Origin: Gordonia rhizosphera NBRC 16068
GTDB lineage: Bacteria; Actinomycetota; Actinomycetes; Mycobacteriales; Mycobacteriaceae
Direction of reading: 5' to 3'
NCBI RefSeq assembly: GCF_000298195.1
Contig: NZ_BAHC01000151.1
Coordinates: 1 to 64,000, forward strand
DNA length: 64,000 nt
The position numbers were made by a program, and so were the translations under genes. Of this stretch, positions 43,762 to 55,267 are shown one piece after another; positions within the stretch are counted from its first letter, which is position 1, and every line of letters starts with the position of its first letter. The notes below the pieces were generated by a model, which saw only the letters and a program-made list of their open reading frames with translations, did not search any database and was not told the DNA's origin.

Positions 43762-45177
43762 TCACTGCCCCAGATAGGACAGTGCCGCCCGAGCGGCATG
43801 GTGGCCGCACATGCCGTGCACCCCACCTCCGGGCGGGGTCGCCGACGAGCACAGGTAGACACCCTCGACCCCGGTCGCATACGGATTCGATGACAGCCTC
43901 GGCCGGGCCAGCAGATGCTTCAGATCGTTTCGGCCGCCGCCGATGTCACCGCCGACCAGGTTGGGGTTGACCCGCTCGAGATCGGCCGGCGAGGTGCTCA
44001 CCGATGCGACGATCCGCGTGCGGAAACCCGGCGCGAACCGCTCGATCTGCGCACTGATCGCGTCCGTCGCGTCACCGGTGAAGCCTTGCGGCACATGGGC
44101 GTAGGCCCACAGCGGTTTCACGCGACCGGGACTACGCGACGGATCGGCCAACCACTGCTGGGCCACCAAGGTAAACGGACGTCGCGGCATCCGGCCGGAC
44201 ACCGACTCCGCCTCGGACGCAGCGATCTCGGCGATGTCCCCACCGAGGTGGACGGTGCCCGCACGGCGGCAGTCCTCGTTGGTCCAGCCCACCTCACCGT
44301 CGACGAGGTAGTCGACCTTGAAGGCCGCGGGACCGTGCCGGTAACGGGTAAACCGGCGGAACATCCTCGGCGACAGCCGGTCTCCGAGCATGCCGGCGGC
44401 CGCGCCCGGCATGACGTCGAGCAGGATCACATCCGCGGGCTCCACCTCAGCGATGTCGGTGACCCGCTGCCGTGTGGTGATCGTGCCACCCGCGTCGATC
44501 AATGCGGCCGCCAGCGCCGTGACGATCGCCGACGATCCGCCCTCGGCGACCGGCCAGCCGTAGCGGTGCCCGGCACCGAGCAGCATCAGCCCTGCGGCCG
44601 CCGAGCCGGGCCGGTCGAGCCGGGTGAAGGCGTGCGCGGCCACCCCGGCGAACAGTGCGCGGGCCTCGTCGGTGCGGAACACCCGCGCCAACACGGTGGC
44701 GGAGTATAGCGCGCGATGCCCGAACTCCGCCAACAGGACCGGGTGCTGGGGGATCGAAAGCATCGGCCCCAGCGCGTCGGGTGCCAGTTGGTCGAAATCC
44801 TCGGCGACACCGCCGATCATGTCCCGCCAGGCCTCACCATCACGGCCGAGGCCCGCGGCGGTCTGCGCGACCGACCGATGGAGCACACCGGCACGCCCAT
44901 CCGGGAGTGGATGCACGCAATCGAGTTCCGGTCGGCGCCAGCGCAGTCCGTACTCGTCGAGGCCCAACGCGCGCAGCGCCGGCGAACCCGCGCCGAGCGG
45001 ATGAACGGCCGAGCAGTGGTCGTGGATGATCCCCGGCCGCAGCATCTCGCTCGAACGCGCTCCGCCCCCGATCGTGTCCGCGGCCTCGACGACATGGACC
45101 TCACAGCCGGCCCGCGCCAGTTCGACCGCCGCGGTCAGTCCGTTGGGCCCGCTCCCGACAACGACCGCGGTGGTCAT
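43762..45177 (-). CDS. Phytoene desaturase-like NAD(P)/FAD oxidoreductase
   Basis: The 471-residue protein begins with the FAD/NAD-binding motif VVVGSGPNGLTAAVELARAG and EAADTIGGGARSSEM, and ends with a second FAD contact (GVYLCSSATPPGGGVHGMCG) typical of the PYROXD2/CrtI-like group. The CrtI-like group includes carotenoid and sterol desaturases and poorly known oxidoreductases. It lies four bases downstream of the GtrA gene on the same strand and converges with the LLM gene by only four bases. A third similar enzyme is at 50066-51613. Substrate unknown. Confidence 0.8.
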   Translation of the reverse strand: MTTAVVVGSGPNGLTAAVELARAGCEVHVVEAADTIGGGARSSEMLRPGIIHDHCSAVHPLGAGSPALRALGLDEYGLRWRRPELDCVHPLPDGRAGVLHRSVAQTAAGLGRDGEAWRDMIGGVAEDFDQLAPDALGPMLSIPQHPVLLAEFGHRALYSATVLARVFRTDEARALFAGVAAHAFTRLDRPGSAAAGLMLLGAGHRYGWPVAEGGSSAIVTALAAALIDAGGTITTRQRVTDIAEVEPADVILLDVMPGAAAGMLGDRLSPRMFRRFTRYRHGPAAFKVDYLVDGEVGWTNEDCRRAGTVHLGGDIAEIAASEAESVSGRMPRRPFTLVAQQWLADPSRSPGRVKPLWAYAHVPQGFTGDATDAISAQIERFAPGFRTRIVASVSTSPADLERVNPNLVGGDIGGGRNDLKHLLARPRLSSNPYATGVEGVYLCSSATPPGGGVHGMCGHHAARAALSYLGQ

Positions 45178-45181
45178 GGCG

Positions 45182-45685
45182 TCAGCGAATCCGGAAGATG
45201 ACCAGTCGCTGGACCACGAAGTTGATCACGGTCGCGGTGCCCTGGGCGATGACGTAGGCGACGAAACTGAAAAGCACCTCTTCGGGCCACAGGTGCGACA
45301 GCCACGTGTAGAGACCGACGTTGACGAAGAACGTCACCGCGTAGAGGGCGGCGACGCCGACGAACCGCAGCGCACTCGGTTCGGCCTCGAAGGTCCAGCG
45401 CCGGTTCAGCAGGTAGGCGGTGGTGGTGCCGAGGACGAAGCCGAGCGACTTGGCGATCCAGAACGGCGTCCCCACGATGTACTGCAGAAACAGGGTCAAC
45501 CCGAAGTCGAGGACCCCGGACCCCGCCCCGGTGATGACGAACCGCACGATCTGCGTCTTCAGATCGACGTTCGTCGAGGCCTCCCCATCACGCAGCGGCA
45601 GTTCCGGAGGTGTCGGGGCGTGGCGGGTGGTGAAATCCTCGTGGCGCGGATGTTGATCGGCCGCGCCGGGCTCGGGTTGGAACAC
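45182..45685 (-). CDS. GtrA-family membrane protein (Rv3789-like)
   Basis: The 167-residue protein has four hydrophobic helices from about residue 45, preceded by a charged N-terminus with a GTG start. GtrA motifs seen are FVITGAGSGVLDFGLTLFLQ and the LNRRWTFEAEPSA stretch. In M. tuberculosis the GtrA-type Rv3789 lies next to dprE1 and is implicated in arabinan assembly, either as a decaprenyl-phosphoryl-arabinose flippase or as an anchor for arabinosyltransferases. Here it is about 7 kb from dprE1 and on the other strand, with accessory genes between. Confidence 0.85.
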   Translation of the reverse strand: MFQPEPGAADQHPRHEDFTTRHAPTPPELPLRDGEASTNVDLKTQIVRFVITGAGSGVLDFGLTLFLQYIVGTPFWIAKSLGFVLGTTTAYLLNRRWTFEAEPSALRFVGVAALYAVTFFVNVGLYTWLSHLWPEEVLFSFVAYVIAQGTATVINFVVQRLVIFRIR

Positions 45686-45714
45686 GCTTCAGACCCTAGT
45701 CGAGGAACGTCGGG

Positions 45715-47742
<2,028 letters not shown>

Positions 47743-47820
47743 CTACGACTTTCGGCACCGGGCGGACGGCCGTTCGCGCGAGACCGGCGGGGTCAGCGGC
47801 GCGCCCGATCTCGATACGCC

Positions 47821-47836
47821 CTCGCCTGGCGGCTCG
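47821..47836. repeat. Copy of a dispersed intergenic repeat
   Basis: CTCGCCTGGCGGCTCG here is the exact reverse complement of 62782-62797, and CTACTCG follows it as CTACTCG flanks the other copy. Both lie in intergenic DNA, so this looks like a dispersed repeat family. Copies elsewhere in the genome are expected. Confidence 0.65.
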
Positions 47837-47845
47837 GGCTACTCG

Positions 47846-47948
47846 CGATCACCGGGTGAGTCAGAACCACTCGATCACCGGGTAAGTCAGAACCACGCGA
47901 TCACCGGGATGAGGTCACCAGGATGAGGTCACCGGGATCAGGTCAGAA
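47846..47948. repeat. Short tandem repeats (26-bp and 14-bp units) at the end of the AKR gene
   Basis: A 26-base unit starting CGATCACCGGGT occurs at 47846-47871 and 47872-47897 with two changes, and its head begins again at 47898. It is followed by a 14-base unit GGATGAGGTCACC(A/G) at 47907-47920 and 47921-47934, with a third diverged copy at 47935-47948 that contains the AKR stop codon. The array lies between the exporter and the AKR gene. Confidence 0.8.
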
Positions 47949-48773
47949 CTGCTCTTCGACGTCCGAGTCGCGGGCGGCCCTCTCCCCGCGGTCGAGGGCC
48001 TCGAGGGCGCCGAGATCGTCGGAGTCCAGCCAGAAGTCGAACAGGTCCGCGTTCTCTATCTGCCGCCCGACGTGCGACGACTTCGGGACGACGCTGACAC
48101 CCTGTTGCACCGACCAGCGCAACGCGATCTGCGACGGCGACTTGCCGTACTTGCGGGCCAGCTTGATCACCACGGCCTCCCCGAGCATCCCCTCCTTGCG
48201 CCCGGTGGGATGCCACGCCTGCGCGTGGATTCCCCGCTCGGCCATGAACGCCCGCAGGTCGGTGCGGGCCAGGGCGGGCGAGCACTGGATCTGGTTGAGC
48301 GCCGGCCACTGTCCGGTCTCGTCGTAGAGCATCTGCAGGTGGTGCTCTTTGAAGTTCGACACGCCTGCCGCACGGATGAACCCCTCGTCGGCCAGGGTGA
48401 GCAAGGCCTTCCAGGAGTCGACGGTGCGGCCGAGACTCGGGCACGGCCAATGGATGAGGAAGACGTCGAGGTGGTCGACACCGAGTCGTCGGGCGCTGTC
48501 CTTGGCGGCGTTGATGACCTCGTCGAACCCCTGATCGCCGCCGGAGAGTTTGGTCTGCACCACGATCTCGTCACGGGGGACACCCGATTCCCGCAATCCG
48601 AGACCGACGCTGCGCTCGTTGCCGTACTGACTGGCCGTGTCGACCATGCGATACCCCGCGCGCAGCGCTCCCGCCACGGCCGAGACACCGGGCCGCCCCA
48701 TCATCGAGAAGGTACCGAGGCCCACCATCGGGATCGAGAAACCGTTGTTCAGCGTCACTGACGGAATGTCCAC
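47943..48773 (-). CDS. Aldo/keto reductase
   Basis: The 276-residue protein has the AKR signatures: GYRMVDTASQYGNERSVGLGLRESG carries the catalytic Asp and Tyr, VDHLDVFLIHWP the active-site His, and VPKSSHVGRQIENADLFDF the NADPH-binding C-terminal motif. It reduces aldehydes or ketones with NADPH in the cytoplasm. A GTG at 48773 is chosen; TATTCT lies close upstream, so a leaderless transcript is possible. It is divergent from a secreted lipase across about 67 bases. A tandem repeat reaches into its stop codon. Confidence 0.87.
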   Translation of the reverse strand: MDIPSVTLNNGFSIPMVGLGTFSMMGRPGVSAVAGALRAGYRMVDTASQYGNERSVGLGLRESGVPRDEIVVQTKLSGGDQGFDEVINAAKDSARRLGVDHLDVFLIHWPCPSLGRTVDSWKALLTLADEGFIRAAGVSNFKEHHLQMLYDETGQWPALNQIQCSPALARTDLRAFMAERGIHAQAWHPTGRKEGMLGEAVVIKLARKYGKSPSQIALRWSVQQGVSVVPKSSHVGRQIENADLFDFWLDSDDLGALEALDRGERAARDSDVEEQF

Positions 48774-48840
48774 CAACCAAGAATAGGGCCAACGGCCCAT
48801 CTGGGCGTGCCGGTCGCCGTCCTCATCTAGGCTGCCGAAC

Positions 48841-50058
48841 ATGAGGTCTCCCAGGCCGCGTCGAGCCGTCGCGGCGATGATCACCTCGCTGGCCGCGGTG
48901 ATCGCGGTCGCGGTGGGCCACCCCACCGCGGGGGCCGAGACGACTCCGGCCACGGCCGCGCCGAACTGGTCGGGCCTGGACGTCCGCACCTACGCCGGCC
49001 CGGCACCGACCCGCGCCGGGACGCTCATCGCGCAGGTCCCGCTGGCCGACACACTGAGCATCCCCGGTGCCGCGCAGGCCTATCGGATCCATTACGCGAC
49101 ACCGGATCAGCACGGCCGGCCGGCGACGAGCACGGGTGCCGTGTTCATCCCGGCCGGTGTCCCGCCGCCCGGTGGCTGGCCGGTGATCGCCTGGGCCCAC
49201 GGCACCACCGGCCTCGGCGACGACTGCACACCGTCGGCGCTGCCGCGCAGCGCCCGCGACGCCGCGTACCTGTCGCACTGGTTGCGCCAGGGATACGCGA
49301 TCGTGGCCACCGACTACGTGGGGCTCGGCACACCGGGCCTGATGAGCTATCTCAACGGTGAGTCTGAGGCACACTCGATCGTCGACTCGGTACGGGCCGC
49401 CCATCAGATCGGAGTGCCGTTGAGCCGCCGGTGGGCGATCGTCGGGCAGTCCCAGGGGGCCGGCGCGGCGTTGAACGCCGCACGGCGGGCCACCGAGTTG
49501 TCGCGGGGTTCGGGCCTCGACTATCGCGGAGTCGTTGCGACCGGAACCCCCGCCAATATCGAAGACCTCATCGTGCTCGGCGGACCGGCCTTCCCACCGG
49601 TCATCCTCCCGGCCGGGCTGAACACCTACACCGCCTACATCCTGGCCGGTTTCATGGAAGCCCGCCCCGATCTGCGGCCCTACTCTGTGCTGAGCCCAGC
49701 GGGTGCGACGTTGATCGAGCGGGCGCACCATCTCTGCTATGCGGAGATGGACAGGCTGATGGAGGATCGAGACCTGCGTACACTGTTCCGCGCCCCGATC
49801 AGCAGTATCCCAGGCGCGCGCGAAGCCCTCGCCGACTACATGGGGACTCCGTACTCGGGGTACGACCGGCCGATCTTCCTCGGCCAGGGTCTGCTGGACA
49901 CCGATGTACCGGCGCCGTCCGCGCTGTCGCTGTACGTACAGATGCGGGCGAACGACCAACCGGTCGAGTTGCACGTATACCCGAACCAGGACCATTCCGG
50001 CACCGTGCTCGCGTCGACGGCCGATTCCACCCCCTTCCTCGAACGCATCATGAGGTGA
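48841..50058 (+). CDS. Secretory lipase (LIP/CAL-A type)
   Basis: The 405-residue protein has a signal peptide (first 32 residues, basic RSPRPRR then a hydrophobic stretch and a cleavage near AGA-ETT). An alpha/beta-hydrolase core follows, with GQSQG at 202-206 and the nucleophile Ser204. It belongs to the secretory lipase family (PF03583), known from Candida and actinobacteria, which hydrolyses triacylglycerols and esters outside the cell. It is followed by a FAD oxidoreductase gene after seven bases on the same strand. Confidence 0.88.
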   Translation: MRSPRPRRAVAAMITSLAAVIAVAVGHPTAGAETTPATAAPNWSGLDVRTYAGPAPTRAGTLIAQVPLADTLSIPGAAQAYRIHYATPDQHGRPATSTGAVFIPAGVPPPGGWPVIAWAHGTTGLGDDCTPSALPRSARDAAYLSHWLRQGYAIVATDYVGLGTPGLMSYLNGESEAHSIVDSVRAAHQIGVPLSRRWAIVGQSQGAGAALNAARRATELSRGSGLDYRGVVATGTPANIEDLIVLGGPAFPPVILPAGLNTYTAYILAGFMEARPDLRPYSVLSPAGATLIERAHHLCYAEMDRLMEDRDLRTLFRAPISSIPGAREALADYMGTPYSGYDRPIFLGQGLLDTDVPAPSALSLYVQMRANDQPVELHVYPNQDHSGTVLASTADSTPFLERIMR

Positions 50059-50065
50059 CATCATC

Positions 50066-51613
50066 GTGACCCGATCTGCGCATTTCGACGACATCGTCAT
50101 CGGCGCCGGCCACAACGGCCTGACCGCCGCCGCCTATCTCGCCGCCGCCGGCCGGTCGGTGCTGGTGCTGGAGAAGGCCGATCACGTCGGTGGTGCCGCG
50201 GTGTCGGCGATGCCGTTTCCCGGTCTGCCCGCCCGGTTGTCGCGGTACTCCTATCTGGTGTCGTTGCTGCCGCGCGAGATCGTGGCGGATCTGGAACTCG
50301 ACATCACGCTGATCCGTCGTCGCTACTCGTCGTACACGCCGCTGCCCTCCGATCCCACGCGCGGCATCCTGGTCGACAACGAGGATCTCGACGCGACGGC
50401 CGACTCGTTTCGGCAGGCAACCGGAACCGACACCGTGTTCACCGCGTGGCAGTCGTTCTACACCCGGATGGGCACGATCGCGCAGCGTGTCTTCCCGACC
50501 ATGACCGAACCGTTGCGGTCGGCCGCACAGATCCACGATCTCGTCGTCGGGACCGATTCCAGCGAGGCCGAACTCTGGGAGGCACTCACCTCGCAGCCCC
50601 TCGGCACGCTGCTCGACCAGTATTTCGACGACGACGTGGTCCGCGGCATCGTCGCGACCGACGGGCTGATCGGCACCTTCGCCGACCTCGATGACCCGAC
50701 GCTGCGGCAGAACATCTGTTTCCTCTATCACCTGATCGGCGGCGGCACGGGCGACTGGGACGTCCCCCGCGGCGGGATGGGCGCGGTCTCGGGGGCCCTG
50801 TATCAGGCCGCGTCGTCGGCCGGCGCGGAGATCCGGACCGGTGTGCGGATCTCCGGGATCGATCCGGCCGACGGCACCGTCGAACTCGCCGACGGCACCG
50901 TTTCCGGGTCGATGCTGTATGCGGGCTGCGCACCGGATGTGATCAATCAACTCCTCGATGAGCCGATCGTCACCGAGAACGACACGCGCGGAGCGCAACT
51001 GAAGATCAACCTGCTACTGGAAAGGCTGCCTCGGCTGCGCGACACGTCGGTGTCCCCGGAGGCGGCGTTCTCGGGCACCTTCCACATCAACGAAAGCGCG
51101 ACGCAATTGCACACGGCCTGGCGGCAGGCCGATCGCGGTGAGGTGCCCGAACTGCCGCCGTGCGAGATCTATTGCCACACACTGTCGGACCGCTCGATCC
51201 TCGGCCCCGAACTCGCCGGCAAGCAGACGCTGACACTGTTCGGGCTGCACACCCCGCCGGACGTGTTCGACGAACCGGGCGCCGTCGAACACGCCGTCGG
51301 CGCCACCCTGGCCTCGCTGAACTCGGTACTCGCCGAACCGATCCAGAATGTCATCGCGCACGACGTCACCGGCAATCCGTGTATCGAGGTGAAGACCCCT
51401 CAGGATCTCGAGGACGCCCTCGGGCTGCCCGGCGGCAACATCTTCCACCGGAGCCTGCAGTGGCCGTGGGCCGAATCGGCCACCGAGGTGGGGACCTGGG
51501 GTTGCGAGACCCGTCATCCGCGGCTGCTGCTGTGCGGTGCCGGAGCACGCAGAGGCGGTGGCGTGAGCGGTATCCCGGGCCGCAACGCCGCGCGCAAGGT
51601 TCTCGACGGGTAA
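50066..51613 (+). CDS. Phytoene desaturase-like NAD(P)/FAD oxidoreductase, third copy
   Basis: The 515-residue protein starts with GTG and the FAD motif VIGAGHNGLTAAAYLAAAG followed by EKADHVGGAAVS. A C-terminal CGAGARRGGGVSGIPGRNAA motif fits the PYROXD2/CrtI-like family. Seven bases separate it from the lipase gene upstream, so the two may be co-transcribed, and a DUF2254 gene follows 31 bases later. Substrate unknown; a role in lipid or isoprenoid oxidation is only a guess. Confidence 0.8.
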   Translation: MTRSAHFDDIVIGAGHNGLTAAAYLAAAGRSVLVLEKADHVGGAAVSAMPFPGLPARLSRYSYLVSLLPREIVADLELDITLIRRRYSSYTPLPSDPTRGILVDNEDLDATADSFRQATGTDTVFTAWQSFYTRMGTIAQRVFPTMTEPLRSAAQIHDLVVGTDSSEAELWEALTSQPLGTLLDQYFDDDVVRGIVATDGLIGTFADLDDPTLRQNICFLYHLIGGGTGDWDVPRGGMGAVSGALYQAASSAGAEIRTGVRISGIDPADGTVELADGTVSGSMLYAGCAPDVINQLLDEPIVTENDTRGAQLKINLLLERLPRLRDTSVSPEAAFSGTFHINESATQLHTAWRQADRGEVPELPPCEIYCHTLSDRSILGPELAGKQTLTLFGLHTPPDVFDEPGAVEHAVGATLASLNSVLAEPIQNVIAHDVTGNPCIEVKTPQDLEDALGLPGGNIFHRSLQWPWAESATEVGTWGCETRHPRLLLCGAGARRGGGVSGIPGRNAARKVLDG

Positions 51614-51644
51614 CACCGGGACGGGCGGATCGGAAAGGGACGGA

Positions 51645-52958
51645 ATGCGAATGCGTCTGGCGCGCTTGCGCGATGTGTTCTGGTTCCTGCCGCTTGTGAT
51701 GGGGCTTGCCGCCCTCGTGCTGGCGCAGGTGCTGATCGCGGTCGATCACGCCCTCGACGACACGGCCCTCGGCTCCGGTGGGGCGCTGTTCGACCGGGTC
51801 GGGGCCAGCGGGGGGCGTGATCTGCTCGGCGCCATCGGCGGCTCGATGCTGGCGGTCGCCGCAACGTCGTTCTCCATCACGATCTCGGTGCTGGCCACCG
51901 CAAGTTCGACGTACGGGCCTCGTCTGGTGCGCAACTTCATGAACGACCGGGGCAACCAGTTCGTCCTGGGCATGTTCGGCGCGACGTTCCTGTACTCCCT
52001 GATGGTGCTGCGCGCGATCAGCGCCGGCCCGACGGAGGAAACGACGTTCGTCCCCGACATCGCGGTCAATGTGGCGGTGCTGCTGGCTATCGTCGACGTG
52101 CTCGTGCTGGTCTACTTCATCAATCACATCGCGTCGTCCATTCAGGTGTCGACGCTGTCGGCGCGGGTCCGCTCCGAACTCGACGCGGTGGTCGAGGAGC
52201 TCTACCCCGAGGCCGCCCCCGACAATGCGGTGCCCGCGCCCACCCCGCCCGGCGGCCGCGAGGTCACCTCGACGGGATCCGGCTTCGTCATCGGGATCGA
52301 CGAACCAGCCCTGCTGCGCGCCGCGGTCGACCGGGACTGCCTGATCGCGATGCGGGTGCGGCCGGGCGATCACCTCGTCGACGGCGAACCCCTGGCGCGG
52401 GTACACCCGGCCAACCCCGGTCGCTTCGACGACGCCGACCTCGACGCCACCGCCGGGGCGATCTGCGGGGCCGTCGACCTGGGCGCCACCCGCACCCCGT
52501 ACCAGGACATCCAGTTCGCGGTGCAGCAGCTCACCGAGATGGCGGTGCGCGCGCTGTCGCCCGGCACGAACGACCCCTACACCGCACACAACGCGCTCAA
52601 TGAGCTCGCGGCCGGTCTGGTGCCGCTCGCCCGACGCCCGGCCGCAGATCTGGGACGGACCGAGGACGGCACGCTGCGGCTGATCGTGACCCGCCTGCCC
52701 CTACAGGAGTTGCTCGACGACGTGTTCACCGCGGTGCGGACCTATGCACTCGACGCGCCGGTGGCGATGACGGCCGCGATCATGCTCGCCCGCCGGATCG
52801 GGGTCGTCGCCGCCGACGCCGACGTCACAGACACCGTGCTCACGCACCTCGACCTCATCGATGCCGCTCTCGACCGCGCCGACGACCCACAAAACACGCA
52901 CTTCTGTCGCGGAGAGATCGAGCAGGCCCGCTCGGCGATCCGGGCATCCCGGGCGTAG
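51645..52958 (+). CDS. DUF2254 membrane protein
   Basis: The 437-residue protein matches the DUF2254 family: several hydrophobic helices in the first 170 residues (LPLVMGLAALVLAQVLIAV and GSMLAVAATSFSITISVLATA) and a soluble C-terminal part with the conserved block YQDIQFAVQQLTEMAVRALSPGTNDPYTA (read in parts). Its function is unknown; the soluble part may bind a ligand. ATG at 51645 or 51651 are both possible. Confidence 0.85.
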   Translation: MRMRLARLRDVFWFLPLVMGLAALVLAQVLIAVDHALDDTALGSGGALFDRVGASGGRDLLGAIGGSMLAVAATSFSITISVLATASSTYGPRLVRNFMNDRGNQFVLGMFGATFLYSLMVLRAISAGPTEETTFVPDIAVNVAVLLAIVDVLVLVYFINHIASSIQVSTLSARVRSELDAVVEELYPEAAPDNAVPAPTPPGGREVTSTGSGFVIGIDEPALLRAAVDRDCLIAMRVRPGDHLVDGEPLARVHPANPGRFDDADLDATAGAICGAVDLGATRTPYQDIQFAVQQLTEMAVRALSPGTNDPYTAHNALNELAAGLVPLARRPAADLGRTEDGTLRLIVTRLPLQELLDDVFTAVRTYALDAPVAMTAAIMLARRIGVVAADADVTDTVLTHLDLIDAALDRADDPQNTHFCRGEIEQARSAIRASRA

Positions 52959-53051
52959 GGTCCGCCGCGGCCGACCGGCGCGCGGCCCCGGCTCGCGGTG
53001 AGGTCGTCATCGCGGACCGGGCGCCGCGGCGGCCAGGTACCCTCATGTGCG

Positions 53052-54470
53052 ATGTCTACTGAAGAGTTGTTGCCGATCGAGACCCGCAAACTCATGGGCT
53101 GGGGCCGCACGATGCCCATCGAGGGGCACGTGCTGTCGACGCCATACCCCGAGGTCATCGCCGAGGCGGTGGCGCGGGTCGCCGACCACAACTCGGACAA
53201 ACCGAGCCACCTGCAGCGCGGCGTGATCGCCCGCGGGCTCGGCCGCTCCTACGGCGAGAACGCCCAGAACGCGGGTGGCCTCACCGTCGACATGACGCCG
53301 CTGCGCCGCATCTACTCGATCAACCCGGACACCGCGATCGTCGACGTCGACGCCGGTGTCGACCTCGACACCCTGATGCGCAAGGCCCTGCCCTACGGAC
53401 TGTGGGTTCCGGTCCTGCCGGGCACCCGGCAGGTCACCGTCGGCGGCGCCATCGGGTGCGACATCCACGGCAAGAACCACCACAGCGCGGGCAGCTTCGG
53501 CAATCACGTCACCGAGATGACCCTGCTGCTCGGCAGCGGCAAGGTCATCACGATCACCCCCGAGGGCACCGACGACGACCCCGACGCCTCGATCTTCTGG
53601 GCCACCGTCGGCGGCATCGGGCTGACCGGCATCATCCTGCGGGCCAAGATCGCGATGACGCGCACCGAGAGCGCCTACTTCATCGCCGACGGCGCCGTCA
53701 CCCGAAATCTCGACGAGACGATCGCGCTGCACCAGGACGGCAGCGAGGAGAACTACACCTATTCGTCGGGCTGGTTCGACGCGATCAGCAAACCGCCGAA
53801 GCTGGGCCGTGGCACCTTCTCACGCGGATCGCTGGCCACGCTCGATCAGCTGCCGCCCGAACTGGCCAAGGATCCGCTGAAGTTCGACGCCCCGACGCTG
53901 ATGAACTTCCCGGACATCTTCCCCAACGGTCTGGCCAACAAGTTCGACTTCTCCATCGTCGGCGAGGCCTACTACCGGATGGGCGGCAACTACACCGGCA
54001 AGATCCAGAACCTGACGAAGTTCTATCACCCGCTGGATCTGTTCGGGAACTGGAACCGCGCCTACGGCTCGAACGGGTTCCTGCAGTACCAGTTCATCGT
54101 GCCGCCCGAGGCCGTCGACGAGTTCAAGGACATCATCTACGACATCCAGGCGTCCGGACACGTCAGCTTCCTCAACGTCTTCAAGTTGTTCGGCCCCGGC
54201 AACCGGGCACCGCTGTCGTTCCCGATGGCGGGCTGGAACATCTGCGTCGACTTCCCGATCAAGAAGGGTCTCGCCGAGTTCTGCAACGAACTCGATCGGC
54301 GGGTGACCTCGATCGGCGGCCGGCTCTACACCGCCAAGGACTCACGGACCTCGGCCGCGACCTTCCACGCCATGTACCCGCAGATCGACGACTGGATCGC
54401 GACGCGCCGTCGCGTCGACCCCGAGCGGGTCTTCGTGTCCGACATGGCACGTCGCCTCGAACTCGTCTGA
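53052..54470 (+). CDS. dprE1: Decaprenylphosphoryl-beta-D-ribose oxidase DprE1
   Basis: The 472-residue FAD enzyme oxidises decaprenylphosphoryl ribose at C2' in the first step of decaprenylphosphoryl arabinose synthesis, the only arabinose donor for arabinan. The FAD-binding block [20 protein letters not shown] and [20 protein letters not shown] are clear. Cys398 in [13 protein letters not shown] equals Cys387 of M. tuberculosis, the residue attacked by benzothiazinones, so the enzyme is predicted to be sensitive. The ATG at 53052 begins the conserved start. DprE2 follows after 34 bases. Confidence 0.97.
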   Translation: MSTEELLPIETRKLMGWGRTMPIEGHVLSTPYPEVIAEAVARVADHNSDKPSHLQRGVIARGLGRSYGENAQNAGGLTVDMTPLRRIYSINPDTAIVDVDAGVDLDTLMRKALPYGLWVPVLPGTRQVTVGGAIGCDIHGKNHHSAGSFGNHVTEMTLLLGSGKVITITPEGTDDDPDASIFWATVGGIGLTGIILRAKIAMTRTESAYFIADGAVTRNLDETIALHQDGSEENYTYSSGWFDAISKPPKLGRGTFSRGSLATLDQLPPELAKDPLKFDAPTLMNFPDIFPNGLANKFDFSIVGEAYYRMGGNYTGKIQNLTKFYHPLDLFGNWNRAYGSNGFLQYQFIVPPEAVDEFKDIIYDIQASGHVSFLNVFKLFGPGNRAPLSFPMAGWNICVDFPIKKGLAEFCNELDRRVTSIGGRLYTAKDSRTSAATFHAMYPQIDDWIATRRRVDPERVFVSDMARRLELV

Positions 54471-54504
54471 GCGTTCACCAGCTTCCCAAAGGAGAACTGA
54501 GATC

Positions 54505-55266
54505 ATGATCAATGCCGTCGGCGTGCCGCGGTCCGTCCTGGTTCTGGGCGGTAGTTCCGAGATCGGCCTGGCCATCACCGCCGAGTACCTCACGAAGGGC
54601 CCCATGCGGGTGGTGCTGGCCACCGTGCCCGGCGATCCCACCGCCGCGGCGGCCGTGGAGAAGATGCAGCGGGCCGGCGCGTCGAGTGTCGAACAGATCG
54701 ACTTCGACGCCCTGGCACCCGACACCCACGCCGAGGTGCTCGAGAAGGCGTTCGGCGGCGGCGACATCGACGTGGCGATCGTGGCCTTCGGCATCCAGCC
54801 CGACGACGAAAAGGCTTGGCAGGACCAGAAGACGGCGGTGACCGAGGTCGGGATCAACTACACCGCAGCGGTGTCGGTCGGCGTGCTGCTCGCCGAGAAG
54901 ATGCGCGCGCAGGGGTTCGGGCAGATCATCGCGATGAGTTCGGTCGCCGGAGAACGGGTGCGTCGCAGCAACTTCGTGTACGGCTCCACCAAGGCCGGAC
55001 TCGACGGTTTCTACCTCGGACTGTCCGACGCCCTGCGGCCCTTCGGTATTCGCGTGCTGGTGGTCCGACCAGGCCAGGTGCGCACCCGCCTGTCGGCGCA
55101 TGTGGCCGAAGCGCCGCTGACCGTCGAGAAGGAGGACGTGGCCCGCCTCGCGGTGGCGGCGGCCGACAAGGGCAAGGAAATCGTCTGGGCGCCCGGGCCG
55201 TTCCGGTTCGTGATGATGATCCTGCGGCACATCCCGCGCCCGATCTTCCGTCGACTGCCCATCTGA
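54505..55266 (+). CDS. dprE2: Decaprenylphosphoryl-2-keto-erythro-pentose reductase DprE2
   Basis: The 253-residue short-chain dehydrogenase reduces the DprE1 product to decaprenylphosphoryl arabinose with NADH. It has a glycine-rich GGSSEIG near residue 15, a catalytic Tyr159 and Lys163 (YGSTK) and the Ser pair in AMSSVAG near 145. It follows dprE1 on the same strand, with AftA starting one base after its stop. The two together with AftA form a donor-to-first-transfer unit for arabinan. Confidence 0.96.
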   Translation: MINAVGVPRSVLVLGGSSEIGLAITAEYLTKGPMRVVLATVPGDPTAAAAVEKMQRAGASSVEQIDFDALAPDTHAEVLEKAFGGGDIDVAIVAFGIQPDDEKAWQDQKTAVTEVGINYTAAVSVGVLLAEKMRAQGFGQIIAMSSVAGERVRRSNFVYGSTKAGLDGFYLGLSDALRPFGIRVLVVRPGQVRTRLSAHVAEAPLTVEKEDVARLAVAAADKGKEIVWAPGPFRFVMMILRHIPRPIFRRLPI

Positions 55267-55267
55267 C

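Noticed and set aside
47846-47948. Possible CRISPR-like repeats
   Set aside because: Units are directly adjacent without spacers and change length, so they are simple tandem repeats.
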